A DNA stretch of 64,000 bases from Streptomyces daqingensis (GTDB lineage Bacteria; Actinomycetota; Actinomycetes; Streptomycetales; Streptomycetaceae): contig NZ_BMMP01000009.1 of NCBI RefSeq assembly GCF_014645895.1, positions 124,001 to 188,000 of the forward strand, in the 5' to 3' direction. This document shows positions 1 to 8,299 of the stretch, piece after piece. Every line of letters begins with the position of its first letter. Within the stretch, counting starts at the first letter, position 1. The notes under the pieces were generated by a model that saw only the letters and a program-made list of their open reading frames with translations, did no database searches and was not told the origin of the DNA. The position numbers were made by a program, and so were the translations under genes.

Positions 1-1047
1 CCCCGTCGAGATCGCCCACAGGTAGACGAAGATCATCACGCCGGAGCCGAGCGCCCCGGTCAGGAAGACCGGCTTGCGGCCGACGCGGTCCGAGAGCTTC
101 GCCCACAGCGGGATCGCCACCAGCGCCACCGCGTTGGCGAGGACTCCGACCCACAGCATGGAGGAGTCCTCCAGGCCGCCGGCGTCGCTGGTCGCGAACG
201 ACAGCGCCCACACGGTGAAGATGGTGCTCACGGTCGCGATGAGCGCGCCGGCCACGACGCGCAGCACGTCGGCCCAGTGGTTCCGGACCAGCTCGACGAG
301 CGGGAGCTTCGCGACCTCGTTGTCGGCCGCCACCTGCTGGAAGACCGGGGTCTCCTCCAGTTTGCGGCGGATGACGTACCCGGCGACGGCGACGGCCGCG
401 CTCAGCAGGAACGGGATGCGCCAGCCCCAGGTGTAGAGCTGGTCGTCCGGCAGGGCGGCGACCGGGATGAAGACGAGCGTCGCCAGGATCTGGCCGGCCT
501 GCGTGCCGTTCAGCGTGAAGCTGGCGTAGTAGCCGCGCCGGTGCTCCGGAGCGTGTTCCAGCGTCATGGAGTTGGCGCTGGCCTGCTCGCCGGCCGCGGA
601 GAGGCCCTGGAGGACCCGCATCAGCACCAGCAGGACCGGTGCCGCCGTGCCGATCTGCTCGTACGTGGGCAGGGCGCCGATGAGGAACGTGGAGAGGCCC
701 ATAAGGATCAGCGTGAGCACCATGATCTTCCGCCTGCCGAGGCGGTCGCCGAAGTGCCCGAGGAACAGCGCGCCGACGGGGCGTGCCGCGTAGGCGACGC
801 CGAAGGTCGCCAGGGAGATCAGCGTCGCGGTGGCGGGGTCGTCCGGGGAGAAGAAGACCTTCGGGAAGACCAGGGCGGCGGCGCTGCCGTAGATGAAGAA
901 GTCGTAGTACTCAAGGGCGCTGCCGATCCAGGCGGCTATCGCGGCCTTGCGGGGCTTGCCCTGGGGCGCGGCGGACGGGGAGTCCGGGCCGCCGGGGCCG
1001 TCGCCTGGTGGTGGTGCGGACGCGGGGTCGGCCGGATGTGAGGACAC
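1..1047 (-). CDS. MFS transporter, metabolite:H+ symporter (MHS) type, C-terminus outside window
   Basis: Inner-membrane secondary transporter, probably importing an organic acid by proton symport. The visible 349 residues start at GTG (1045-1047) with GGAGGAG about 8 nt upstream. After about 33 Pro/Gly/Asp-rich cytoplasmic residues comes the MHS signature region AAWIGSALEYYDFFIYG, then the MFS loop GHFGDRLGRRKIM between TM2 and TM3 and a second-half loop AKLSDRVGRKPVF; about eight membrane segments are visible. The gene runs off position 1, so about 80-100 C-terminal residues are missing. It lies downstream of a sugar-acid kinase on the same strand, with a 24-bp palindrome between them, so import of a sugar acid is a reasonable inference; the substrate is not readable from sequence. 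Confidence 0.9.
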   Translation of the reverse strand, partial: MSSHPADPASAPPPGDGPGGPDSPSAAPQGKPRKAAIAAWIGSALEYYDFFIYGSAAALVFPKVFFSPDDPATATLISLATFGVAYAARPVGALFLGHFGDRLGRRKIMVLTLILMGLSTFLIGALPTYEQIGTAAPVLLVLMRVLQGLSAAGEQASANSMTLEHAPEHRRGYYASFTLNGTQAGQILATLVFIPVAALPDDQLYTWGWRIPFLLSAAVAVAGYVIRRKLEETPVFQQVAADNEVAKLPLVELVRNHWADVLRVVAGALIATVSTIFTVWALSFATSDAGGLEDSSMLWVGVLANAVALVAIPLWAKLSDRVGRKPVFLTGALGSGVMIFVYLWAISTG

Positions 1048-1219
1048 GGACTGACTCCTCCGGGACGGTCCCGCGTTCCACCGGGGGACGCGGGAGGGAG
1101 CGGGGACGCGGTGTGCGGGCCGGACGCCGGATGTGACGTGCGGGAACGGCGGCGCTGCCCTCGCGGGTGCTCTTGTGGAGCGTACGGCCGGGCGGCTGGC
1201 TCCCGGCTCGGCGGAGCAG

Positions 1220-1243
1220 TTAACGCACTAGATAGTTAATTAA
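1220..1243. promoter_or_regulatory. 24-bp inverted repeat, probable operator/promoter of the MFS gene
   Basis: An A/T-rich island in very GC-rich surroundings reads TTAA-CGC-ACTA-GA-TAGT-TAA-TTAA: two perfect half-site blocks (TTAA and ACTA against TAGT and TTAA) around a GA centre. It lies about 175 nt upstream of the transporter GTG and about 225 nt past the kinase stop. The symmetry fits a dimeric GntR-, MarR- or TetR-type repressor site. No such regulator is visible in the window, so the binding protein is unknown. Confidence 0.45.
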
Positions 1244-1466
1244 CGTTCCGAGGATGGTGCGCCGGGCTTCCTCCCCTGTCAAGAGCTCCCGCACCCCGGC
1301 CCGAAACCGACGGAGGGACGCCCCGAGGCCGCAGGCGGGACGGGCCGCGCGGCAGGCGTAAGGGGGCTGGACGGGCGCGAGCGGGCGGACGAGTGCGCGG
1401 GCGGGCGTCACCGGCGGGCGTCACCGGCGGTACCGCGAAGGGCTCACCCGCGAGGCCGTGAAGGGT

Positions 1467-2735
1467 TCACCGGCCGAGCACGTCGAACGCCTTGGTGAAG
1501 AAGTCGTCCGTGCCGAAGTTCCCCGACTTCAGCGCGATGTGGACGGGCACGCCGCCCGCGTCCTCGGCGACCGCGTGGCACCACGGCACGCCGGGGTCGA
1601 TCTGCGCGCCCGTGCGCAGCCGGCTGACGCCCAGAGCCCGCACGCAGGCACCGCTCGTCTCGCCGCCCGCCACGACGAGCCGTCCCACGCCGTGCCCGAC
1701 CAGCCCGCGGGCGATCCGGGAGAGCACGTCCTCGATCATCTCCCCGGCCTCCGCCGCCGGTGGAAGCCGGCGCCGCGTCTCCCGTACGGCCTCCGGACGG
1801 GCGGTCGAGTAGATCAGCACCGGCCCCTCGCCGAGGTGCCGTCCCGCCCACTCCAGGGCGGCCCCCGGCACGTCCGCCCCAGAGGCGATCTCCACCGGGT
1901 CCAGGCCCAGGGCCGGGAGGCCCGCGGCCGTGAAGTGCTCGACCTGCCTGTTCGTCGCCTCGGAGCAGCTTCCGGCGACGACGGCCGCCGCGCCCCTGGG
2001 GGCAGGCAGCCGGGCGGCGGCCGTGTCCGGTTCGACGCCCCAGTTGCGGGCGAGCGTGATCCCCAGCCCCGAGCCCCCGGTCACCAGGGGCAGGCCGCGC
2101 AGGGCCGCTCCGGCGTGCACGAGGTCCTCGTTGCACACGGTGTCCAGCACCGCCAGCCCCACGCCCTCCGAGCGCAGCCGGCCGATCCGCTCCCCGATCG
2201 CCGCGGGACCGGCGGCGACGGAGCTGTGCCCGATCAGCCCCACGGTGCGCCGGCACTGCGCCTGGAGTACGCGCACGAGGTCGGAGTCCGTCATCGGCGT
2301 CAGCGGGTGGTGCCGCATGCCGGACTCGTGCAGCAGCCTGTCCCCGACGAACAAGTGGCCCTGGTAGACGGTCCGCTGGTTGTCGGGGAACGCGGGGGCG
2401 GCGACGGTGAAGTCGCAGCCGGCCAGGTCCATCAGCGCTTCCGTGACGGGACCGATGTTGCCCTCGTCCGTGCTGTCGAAGGTGGAGCAGTACTTGAAGT
2501 AGAGCTGTTCCGCTCCGTTCCGCCGGAGCCACGTCGCCGCCGACAGCGACTGTTCGACGGCCTCGCGGGCCGGGACCGTACGGGACTTGAGGGCGACCAC
2601 CACCGCGTCCGCGTCGGCCGGCGGCGGCCCGCCGGGGACGCCCACGGTCTGCACGGTGCGCAGCCCCGACCGGACGAGGTTGTTGGCGAGGTCCGTGGCG
2701 CCTGTGAAGTCGTCGGCGATGCAGCCCAGTCTCAC
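1467..2735 (-). CDS. otnK: four-carbon acid sugar kinase (OtnK/DUF1537 family)
   Basis: Predicted ATP-dependent kinase acting on 3-oxo-tetronate-type four-carbon sugar acids. The 422-residue length is normal for the family. The N-terminus RLGCIADDFTGATDLANNLV is the DUF1537 N-terminal motif; the C-terminal nucleotide-binding half contains LVVAGGETSGACVRALG and ends with the conserved SGNFG segment. GTG at 2733-2735 is preferred because it directly precedes the conserved RLGCIADD; an in-frame start 30 nt upstream would add an uncharacteristic tail. The usual partners (dehydrogenase, isomerase, aldolase) are not visible, so the pathway may be completed beyond the window or elsewhere. The MHS transporter downstream is a plausible uptake partner. 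Confidence 0.88.
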   Translation of the reverse strand: MRLGCIADDFTGATDLANNLVRSGLRTVQTVGVPGGPPPADADAVVVALKSRTVPAREAVEQSLSAATWLRRNGAEQLYFKYCSTFDSTDEGNIGPVTEALMDLAGCDFTVAAPAFPDNQRTVYQGHLFVGDRLLHESGMRHHPLTPMTDSDLVRVLQAQCRRTVGLIGHSSVAAGPAAIGERIGRLRSEGVGLAVLDTVCNEDLVHAGAALRGLPLVTGGSGLGITLARNWGVEPDTAAARLPAPRGAAAVVAGSCSEATNRQVEHFTAAGLPALGLDPVEIASGADVPGAALEWAGRHLGEGPVLIYSTARPEAVRETRRRLPPAAEAGEMIEDVLSRIARGLVGHGVGRLVVAGGETSGACVRALGVSRLRTGAQIDPGVPWCHAVAEDAGGVPVHIALKSGNFGTDDFFTKAFDVLGR

Positions 2736-3053
2736 GTTCAGCTCTCCCTGCCGGTGGCCGTGCACGGGGCCCGCGGACGACGCCCCGGGTCAGGCTGCCA
2801 CGGCCGTGCGGCGAGGAGAAGGAGCAGGTCGGAGCCGCTCTCCCCGTTCGGGCTGTTTTGGCCCACGGGCCGCCGAGGAGCACCATGGACGTGCGGGGTC
2901 CGCATGCGCGGAACATGCCCGCAGGCCCGGGAGCACCGGGCCGCGGGCGCCCCGGAGCGGCCGGCCCGGAGCCGACGGCCTGGGACGTGGTGACGTGCGG
3001 ATCAGCGCGGGAGGACACGTCAGAGGCACGACTGGGACAGGAGGTCCGGTCCG
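2736..3053. other. 318-bp intergenic region, divergent
   Basis: Separates the divergently transcribed sugar-acid kinase and the small ABM-like gene and must hold both promoters. Overlapping reading frames here have no recognisable protein character. Apart from the AGGAGG ribosome-binding site near 3040 for the plus-strand gene, nothing specific was recognised. Confidence 0.4.
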
Positions 3054-3356
3054 ATGACATTCGTCCAGATCATCGAGTACGAGACGTCCCGTGCAGACGA
3101 GTTGGAGGACACCTTCGACGAGTGGCTGGCCGCCAGCGAGGGCAAGCGGACCGTCCTGCAGGAGCTGCACACGCGGGACCGCGAGAAGCCCGGACACTAC
3201 GTCGACATCGTCGAGTTCCCCTCCTACGAGGCGGCGATGAGGAACAACGAACTGCCGGAGACGCAGCACGTAGCGGAGCGGATGCGTTCCCTGTGCGACG
3301 GCGAGCCGCGGTTCATCAACCTGGAGGTCGCCCGGGAGGAACCGGCGCGCGCCTGA
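3054..3356 (+). CDS. small protein, possible dimeric alpha/beta-barrel (ABM-like) domain
   Basis: A 100-residue soluble acidic protein with no signal peptide or membrane segment. It opens with beta-strand-like FVQIIEYET and a helix (RADELEDTFDEWLAA), then HYVDIVEFPSYEAAM, the beta-alpha-beta pattern of dimeric alpha/beta-barrel proteins such as antibiotic-biosynthesis-monooxygenase-like domains. AGGAGG lies about 10 nt before the ATG. It faces the PI-PLC gene convergently and is divergent from the kinase. The family assignment rests on pattern, and no catalytic residue can be named. Confidence 0.7.
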   Translation: MTFVQIIEYETSRADELEDTFDEWLAASEGKRTVLQELHTRDREKPGHYVDIVEFPSYEAAMRNNELPETQHVAERMRSLCDGEPRFINLEVAREEPARA

Positions 3357-3402
3357 CACCGGGCGAAGTTCCGCGACGATCGGGACTCCGCGACGGTTTC
3401 GA

Positions 3403-3454
3403 GCGGCCGCGCCCCGCCTTGCCGCGCGTCGGCAGAGGCGGTGGGCGCGGCCGC
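3403..3454. terminator. bidirectional hairpin terminator between convergent genes
   Basis: A long hairpin: GCGGCCGCGCC (3403-3413) pairs with GGCGCGGCCGC (3444-3454), extended inward by CCGCCT (3414-3419) with AGGCGG (3436-3441). It sits between convergent stops at 3356 and 3467. There is no clear U-tract, as is common in Streptomyces. Confidence 0.55.
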
Positions 3455-3466
3455 GCCGACGGGGGT

Positions 3467-4351
3467 TCAGACGGGCTGGCGTTCCAGCAATGTCCCCACG
3501 ACGTCGTGTTCGTTGGGGTAGTCCAGCGGCACGATGCCGAGCCCGGTCCATGAGGCGCCGTCGGGCGACGTCAGCAGATCGCGGACGCGGGGGTTGAGGC
3601 GGTCGGCGTTGGAGCGGGGCGGGAGGAGCGCGGCGGTGCTCACGTAGTTGACGTACAGCTTGCCCGGCTCTGCGGCCGCCTTGCGGAAGTGAGCTTCGAC
3701 GAGCGGGTACTTGGCCTCCGGCTCGGCCATGTAATCGTCCTGGATGTCGAAGACGGAGCCGTCGCCGTACCGCACTCCGGGCAGGCCGTCCGAGTCGCCG
3801 AGAAGTACGACGCGTCCCCGTGCTCCGCCCAACGGGGGCAGTGAGGCGTCCAGTTGGAACAGGGAGCGCCAGCCGCGCCCGTCCAGGTAGTCGTCGAAGA
3901 CGGCGCGGAAGCTCTCCGCGCTCTCCTCCGAGTACTCCTGCTTCACCCGCATCAGGACGGTCTCCGAGGGGTGAGCGGTCAGGAAGTCGCGGCAGGAGCC
4001 CAGTACGTCGTCGAAGTTGAGGTGCTGGTAGTAGGGGCCGTGATGGATCGTGAAGGAGCCTTCGAAGAGGCGGCAGCGCACGTCCAGGAAGCGGATCCCG
4101 GCGGCGAGCTGCTCGTCGATGCCGGTGTTCTGGCACTCCGTCCACGGACCGCCGTGGCGGGCACCGGAGTTGTGCGTCCCCGGGATGGTGAGTTCGCGCA
4201 GGAGCACGCTGTCGGGGAGCTGCGACATCCACGAATCGGGGGCCGCGGCGGGGGTGGTGGCGCTGGCCGTGCCCGAGGCAGCGGTGGTGAGTACGGCGGT
4301 GGCCGACAGCGCGGTCAGCGACTGGAGGAAGTGCCGGCGTCTCATCGTCAT
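3467..4351 (-). CDS. secreted phosphatidylinositol-specific phospholipase C X-domain protein
   Basis: Predicted exported phosphodiesterase of the PI-PLC-X family. The ATG at 4349-4351 gives MTMRRRHFLQ, a Tat-type twin-arginine signal followed by an Ala/Thr-rich hydrophobic stretch and a likely cleavage after about residue 31-38. The mature part carries IPGTHNSG (His60), FLDVRCRL and IHHGPYY (His104), which match the two catalytic histidines and the conserved Asp-x-Arg of bacterial PI-PLC. Total length 294 residues. Upstream in-frame starts would bury the Tat motif. It is 89 nt downstream of the HIT gene and could be read from that operon. Confidence 0.85.
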   Translation of the reverse strand: MTMRRRHFLQSLTALSATAVLTTAASGTASATTPAAAPDSWMSQLPDSVLLRELTIPGTHNSGARHGGPWTECQNTGIDEQLAAGIRFLDVRCRLFEGSFTIHHGPYYQHLNFDDVLGSCRDFLTAHPSETVLMRVKQEYSEESAESFRAVFDDYLDGRGWRSLFQLDASLPPLGGARGRVVLLGDSDGLPGVRYGDGSVFDIQDDYMAEPEAKYPLVEAHFRKAAAEPGKLYVNYVSTAALLPPRSNADRLNPRVRDLLTSPDGASWTGLGIVPLDYPNEHDVVGTLLERQPV

Positions 4352-4440
4352 GCTCAAGACAAGCACGGATCGCCACGGCGGCACAGAGTGCCTCCGGCGC
4401 GCGGAGCGGGAGCCTGCGGCGGGGACGCACACCGCCCGGC

Positions 4441-4938
4441 TCACATGGCGGCGACCGCCTCGCGCAGCCGCGCGGCGAGTTCCTCCGTCTCACGCGGCGT
4501 CGCCGCCAGTACGCCGTGCTCCGCCATCAGGGCGTGGTACTGCTGCTGTTCGTACGGCACTCCGGGCGGCAACCCCGCGACGTGCCAGTGGAGATGGGCG
4601 TTGCCCTGCTGGCTGCCGAGCGACAGCAGATAGGTCCGCTCGGGGGCGAGGACGTCCTCCACGGCGAGGGCTACCCTGCGCACGACCGCCATCAGGCGCA
4701 GGTACCGCGACTCGTCCAGATCGCGTACGGCGTGCTCCACATGGCGCTTCGGGGCGACGAGGACCTTGCCGGGCAGTGTGGGGTAGCGGTCGAGGAACGC
4801 GACGTGCTCGCCGTCCTCGTACACCGTCTCGTGGGCGTATTCGGGGTCGCCCGCGACGAAGGCGCAGACGAAGCAGGGACCGGAGCGGGTCCTGGCCTCG
4901 TAGGCGCCGAGATCCGTCGGCCGGCGGTCAAGGACCAT
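4441..4938 (-). CDS. HIT-family hydrolase
   Basis: A 165-residue histidine-triad protein, predicted nucleotide hydrolase or transferase. The active-site motif NAHLHWHV gives His115, His117 and His119; PCFVC near residue 22 resembles the zinc-binding Cys pair of many HIT proteins, and VLVAPKRHVEH is the conserved strand before the triad. The start overlaps the 3' end of the preceding acetyltransferase gene by 11 bp, making it the last gene of a four-gene minus-strand operon. The physiological substrate is unknown. Confidence 0.88.
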   Translation of the reverse strand: MVLDRRPTDLGAYEARTRSGPCFVCAFVAGDPEYAHETVYEDGEHVAFLDRYPTLPGKVLVAPKRHVEHAVRDLDESRYLRLMAVVRRVALAVEDVLAPERTYLLSLGSQQGNAHLHWHVAGLPPGVPYEQQQYHALMAEHGVLAATPRETEELAARLREAVAAM

Positions 4939-5530
4939 CCTCGCCTCCCGTTTCCTGATCCGCCCCGGCGTCTCGGCGCACGGCGTCGCGGAGGCCGTCC
5001 AGGTCCGCGGTGAGGACGCGCGTCTCCCAGCGGACCTCGCCGTCCTGCCTGTCGTCCGTGGGGCTGAGCCCCGCCGCCGCCGCGACCGCCTCCGACGCGG
5101 GGTGGCGCGGGTGGACGTGGGCGACGATCCGCGTCACGCGCTGCCCCCGCAGCCAAGCGACCAGGGCACGGGCTGCCTCGGTGGCGATTCCCCAGCCCTG
5201 CCAGGGAGTTCCGACCACCCAGGCGATCTCGGCGGTGCGGGTCCCGTCGTCATGGCGGGTGACGGTCGCCTGGACCGTGCCCGTCAGGCGGCTGTCGTCG
5301 CGCGCCTCCAGCACCCAGTTGCACCAGAGTTCGGCCGGATCGGGGGAGCCCGCCTCCCAGCGCTCGTAGCGGGAGCGGAGCGTCCGGACGGACGGAGGCG
5401 CGCCACCGATGAAGGAGTACAGCTCAGGGTCGGAGAGCACCTCGGCCATCTCCGTCGCGTGCGCGGCGCGCAGCGGCCGCAGCACCAGCCGCTCGGTGGG
5501 GAGGACCGGGACCGGCTCCGGCGCCGTCAA
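4928..5530 (-). CDS. GNAT N-acetyltransferase, RimJ/RimL type
   Basis: A 200-residue acetyl-CoA-dependent N-acetyltransferase. PTERLVLRPLRAAHATEM is the typical RimJ/RimL-like N-terminus; GTPWQGWGIATEAARALVAWL is motif A, the pyrophosphate-binding loop; the C-terminal HPRHPASEAVAAAAGL is motif B. I place the start at TTG (5528-5530), which overlaps the upstream TGA as TTGA. No ATG or GTG occurs before the conserved core, so this start is forced rather than merely preferred. Substrate unknown; both neighbours are coupled by overlap. Confidence 0.82.
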   Translation of the reverse strand: MTAPEPVPVLPTERLVLRPLRAAHATEMAEVLSDPELYSFIGGAPPSVRTLRSRYERWEAGSPDPAELWCNWVLEARDDSRLTGTVQATVTRHDDGTRTAEIAWVVGTPWQGWGIATEAARALVAWLRGQRVTRIVAHVHPRHPASEAVAAAAGLSPTDDRQDGEVRWETRVLTADLDGLRDAVRRDAGADQETGGEDGP

Positions 5531-6288
5531 CAGGAGCGCCGTCCGGGCCCGGCGTCCCCGGAGCGCCGTCCGGGGCGGACGATCACTTCGCTGCCCAGCG
5601 GCGTGAAGCCCGCGGCGAGGAACGCGCGCAGCGACCTGGCGTTTCCGGGGGAGACCGCGGCGAACACCGGCTCCCCGTCGGGTGCTTGGGCAAGGGCGTC
5701 CCGGAGCAGGGAGCGTCCGAGGCCGCGGGGCCGCTCGCCCGGCTCGTGCAGTTCGATGCTCACCTCGCGGCGTCCGGCGAGGCCGCCGGAGAGCGTGACG
5801 AGTCCGCGCTCGTCGCCGAACGTCCGTACGTGGCTGCGGAGTTCGCGCGCGTACCGGACCCGCGGGTGTCCGTGCAGATCGGGACGTTCGGGCAGCGGTG
5901 CCGCGGCCGTGGCACCGGAGTCGCCGGTGCCACGGGCAGCCAGCGTGACGTCGACGACGCCGATCTCGCCCTCCCGCCCTGCCATGGCGCGCAGCAGCTC
6001 CGGAGCGAGATTCGCGCCGTAGCCGTCGGGGGCCATGCGGCGCACCTCGTCGCCGGGGAGCGCGGTCGCGATCACGGCGTGCCCGGTGAAGGCCACCGAG
6101 CACTCCAGCCCGCCGGGGAGGGGGCCGAGCAGGGTCACGCCGCCGTCCGCCGACGGGAAGCGCCCGTCGGCGGCGTCGAGGAGGAGCCGCAGCAGCGGAT
6201 GCGGACCGCTCCCGTACGGCGGGTCCGCGGCTTCTCCGCCCCGTTCCCGCCCCGGCAGCGTGCCGGACCCGCTTCCGCGTGGCGTCAC
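5527..6288 (-). CDS. GNAT-like N-acetyltransferase
   Basis: A 253-residue protein with a C-terminal GNAT-like fold: LHEPGERPRGLGRSLLRDAL resembles motif A and VFAAVSPGNARSLRAFLAAGFTPLGSEVI resembles motif B. The N-terminal half (PHPLLRLLLDAADGRFP..., AFTGHAVIATALPGDEV) is more divergent and may bind substrate. The GTG start (6286-6288) overlaps the methyltransferase TGA as GTGA, so the pair is translationally coupled. Substrate unknown. Confidence 0.75.
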   Translation of the reverse strand: MTPRGSGSGTLPGRERGGEAADPPYGSGPHPLLRLLLDAADGRFPSADGGVTLLGPLPGGLECSVAFTGHAVIATALPGDEVRRMAPDGYGANLAPELLRAMAGREGEIGVVDVTLAARGTGDSGATAAAPLPERPDLHGHPRVRYARELRSHVRTFGDERGLVTLSGGLAGRREVSIELHEPGERPRGLGRSLLRDALAQAPDGEPVFAAVSPGNARSLRAFLAAGFTPLGSEVIVRPGRRSGDAGPGRRSC

Positions 6289-7094
6289 GGCTTGCGTGCG
6301 ATCCCGCAGAGAGCGTCCACGCCGTCCGGACCGCCGTCCGGTTCGGCCAGCTCGGGCCGCCAGTCGGTCGTGGGCACCACCCCGGGCTCCAGCAGCTCCA
6401 GCCCGTCGAAGAAGCGGACGATGCGCTCGTGGCCGCGCAGGTGGTACTCGCTGGCGGAGTTGTCGTTGTAGGCGGCGATGGCCTCGTTGAGCGCCTTGTT
6501 GGTGTCCGTGCCGTCGCTCAGCGCGAGGTGGCTGCCGGGCGGCAGGCGGTCCATGAGGCGGGCCACGATCGCCCACGGGTCGTCCGAGTCGGGCAGCTGC
6601 CCCATCGTGCCGAGCAGGGTGAGGGCGATCGGCCGGCTGAAGTCCAGCGTGCGGGCCGCTCCTTCGAGGATCGACTCCGGGTCGCGGACGTCTGCGTCGA
6701 TGTAGTCGCAGGAGCCCTCACTGCTGCTGGTGAGCAGCGCGTTGGCGTGTACGAGCACGAGCGGGTCGTTGTCGACGTAGACGACCCTGCACTCCGGCGC
6801 GACCCGCTGCGCCACCTCGTGCGTGTTGTCCACGGTGGGCAGCCCCGTCCCCACGTCCAGGAACTGGCGGATGCCCGCCTCACCGGCCAGGTAGCGGACC
6901 GCACGGGCGAGGAAGTACCGCTGGAGGCGGGCGATCCGGGCGATGCCGGGGAACGTGTCGAGGATCATGTCCCCGGCCATGCGGTCGGCGCTGTAGTTGT
7001 CCCGGCCGCCGAGCAGGTAGTTCCACACACGTGCCGAATGGGGCTTGTCCGTCTTGAGCTTCTCGGCCAGCCGCGGGTCCTCGGGGGTATCCAT
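6285..7094 (-). CDS. SAM-dependent methyltransferase, DUF574 (Methyltransf_19) family
   Basis: A 269-residue Rossmann-fold protein of an actinomycete-specific family often abundant in Streptomyces. The family N-terminus KPHSARVWNYLLGGRDNYSADR is followed by the SAM-binding loop FLDVGTGLPT (motif I) and VVYVDNDPLVL (motif II acidic residue). It heads a four-gene minus-strand operon with two GNATs and a HIT protein. A second member lies at 25063-25878, where it follows an XRE regulator. The target of methylation is unknown for the family. Confidence 0.88.
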   Translation of the reverse strand: MDTPEDPRLAEKLKTDKPHSARVWNYLLGGRDNYSADRMAGDMILDTFPGIARIARLQRYFLARAVRYLAGEAGIRQFLDVGTGLPTVDNTHEVAQRVAPECRVVYVDNDPLVLVHANALLTSSSEGSCDYIDADVRDPESILEGAARTLDFSRPIALTLLGTMGQLPDSDDPWAIVARLMDRLPPGSHLALSDGTDTNKALNEAIAAYNDNSASEYHLRGHERIVRFFDGLELLEPGVVPTTDWRPELAEPDGGPDGVDALCGIARKP

Positions 7095-7354
7095 GGGGTC
7101 AGCTTCACACGGTGGCGGCCCGGGCGTGGGCGGTTTCGGCAGCGGCAGGGCAATTCGTCCGGTCCGGCCCGTACGCGCGTGCCGGACGCGGGCGAGGGGC
7201 CCGATGTCCGCCCGTCCTGTCCGCGGCGTCCCTCGCTCGGGTGATTGCGGGGAGGGCCGCCGGTGCGATTCGCCGTGCTGAGGGGGGAGTTCGGCGCGGC
7301 GGCGGTGCGGACCCGGGTGGCGCGGCGGGTGCGGGGCGCGCGAGGCTGACCCCC

Positions 7355-8299
7355 ATGAGCATCGCCTTCCTCTTCCCCGGCCGGGGTTCGCAGCGACCCG
7401 GCATGCTGCACCGGCTGCCCGACACGGCGGCGTCCGCGACCGTGCTGGCCGAGGCGGACTGGGCGCTGCGGCGGCTCGCGTCCAAGGCGGGGCCGGACGC
7501 GGCGGGTGCGGAGCGCGCTGCCCGCGCCGCCGGCAGGGAGTATGCGGACGGCATCGCGGAGCTGGACACGGCGGAGGCGCTGGAGAAGTCCCCGGTGGCC
7601 TGCCACGTCGCGCTGCTGGTCGCGGGGGTGGCGGGCGCCCGGGCCATGGCGGAGGACGAGGCGGTGGTGCCCGCGTTGGTCGCCGGCGAGGACGTCGGGG
7701 CCTACGCGGCGGCCGTGATCGCGGAGGTGCTGACCCTGGAGGAGGCGCTGAGGGCGGTGCGGCTGCGCGGCGAGCTGCTGGAGCGGGGCGACGAGCCGGA
7801 GGGCGACGTCGCGATCCGCCTCGCGCAGCATCTGGCGACCGTCAAACGGAGGCCGCAGAAGGTGCCTTACGTCAGCGGCGTGCACGGACGCAGCCTGCGG
7901 GGCGACACGAACGCCGTGCTCGACGAACTGGCCCGGTCGGTGGCGAGTCCTGTGCAGTGGGAGAAGGTCGCCGAGGCGCTCGCGGGCGAAGGGGCGGTCT
8001 GCTGCGTGGAGTTGCCGCCCGGGCGTGCTCTGACGAGCCGGACGGCGGCGGCCGTGCCCGGCATGCGGGCCGTGTCGGTGGAGGAGCACGGCCTGGCGGA
8101 CGCCGCGGACGCGGCCCGGGCCGCGTCCCCCGGCGCGTCCGCGGGGGGCGACGGAGCCGGCGGGGGCGGCGGAAACGGAGTCGGCGCCGCAGGAGACGCA
8201 GCGGACGCGGGAGACGCCGCGGACGCGCACGGGGAGTGGCCGGCGGACCGCGCGGTCGGCGGCGAGGACCCGTGGGGCGGCTACAGGGGCTTGGCGTAG
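7355..8299 (+). CDS. degenerate ACP S-malonyltransferase-like protein
   Basis: A 314-residue protein related to FabD/MdcH acyltransferases. AFLFPGRGSQRPGMLHRLP is the family N-terminus, and SPVQWEKVAEAL followed by CCVELPPGRAL matches the family C-terminus. The nucleophile elbow, normally GHSxGE, reads GEDVGA at residues 111-116, so the catalytic serine is Asp113. The stretch between about residues 145 and 165 is far shorter than in active enzymes; roughly 80-90 residues, including the second catalytic His region, appear to be missing. The last 60 residues are Gly/Ala/Asp-rich low complexity. Reading frame and codon bias are intact, so it is probably expressed but not an acyltransferase. It converges on the GNAT gene with a 19-bp overlap. 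Confidence 0.75.
   Translation: MSIAFLFPGRGSQRPGMLHRLPDTAASATVLAEADWALRRLASKAGPDAAGAERAARAAGREYADGIAELDTAEALEKSPVACHVALLVAGVAGARAMAEDEAVVPALVAGEDVGAYAAAVIAEVLTLEEALRAVRLRGELLERGDEPEGDVAIRLAQHLATVKRRPQKVPYVSGVHGRSLRGDTNAVLDELARSVASPVQWEKVAEALAGEGAVCCVELPPGRALTSRTAAAVPGMRAVSVEEHGLADAADAARAASPGASAGGDGAGGGGGNGVGAAGDAADAGDAADAHGEWPADRAVGGEDPWGGYRGLA

Noticed and set aside
1458..2993. 511-codon plus-strand frame opposite the sugar-acid kinase
   Set aside because: No family features and Arg/Gly-rich; shadow of the kinase.
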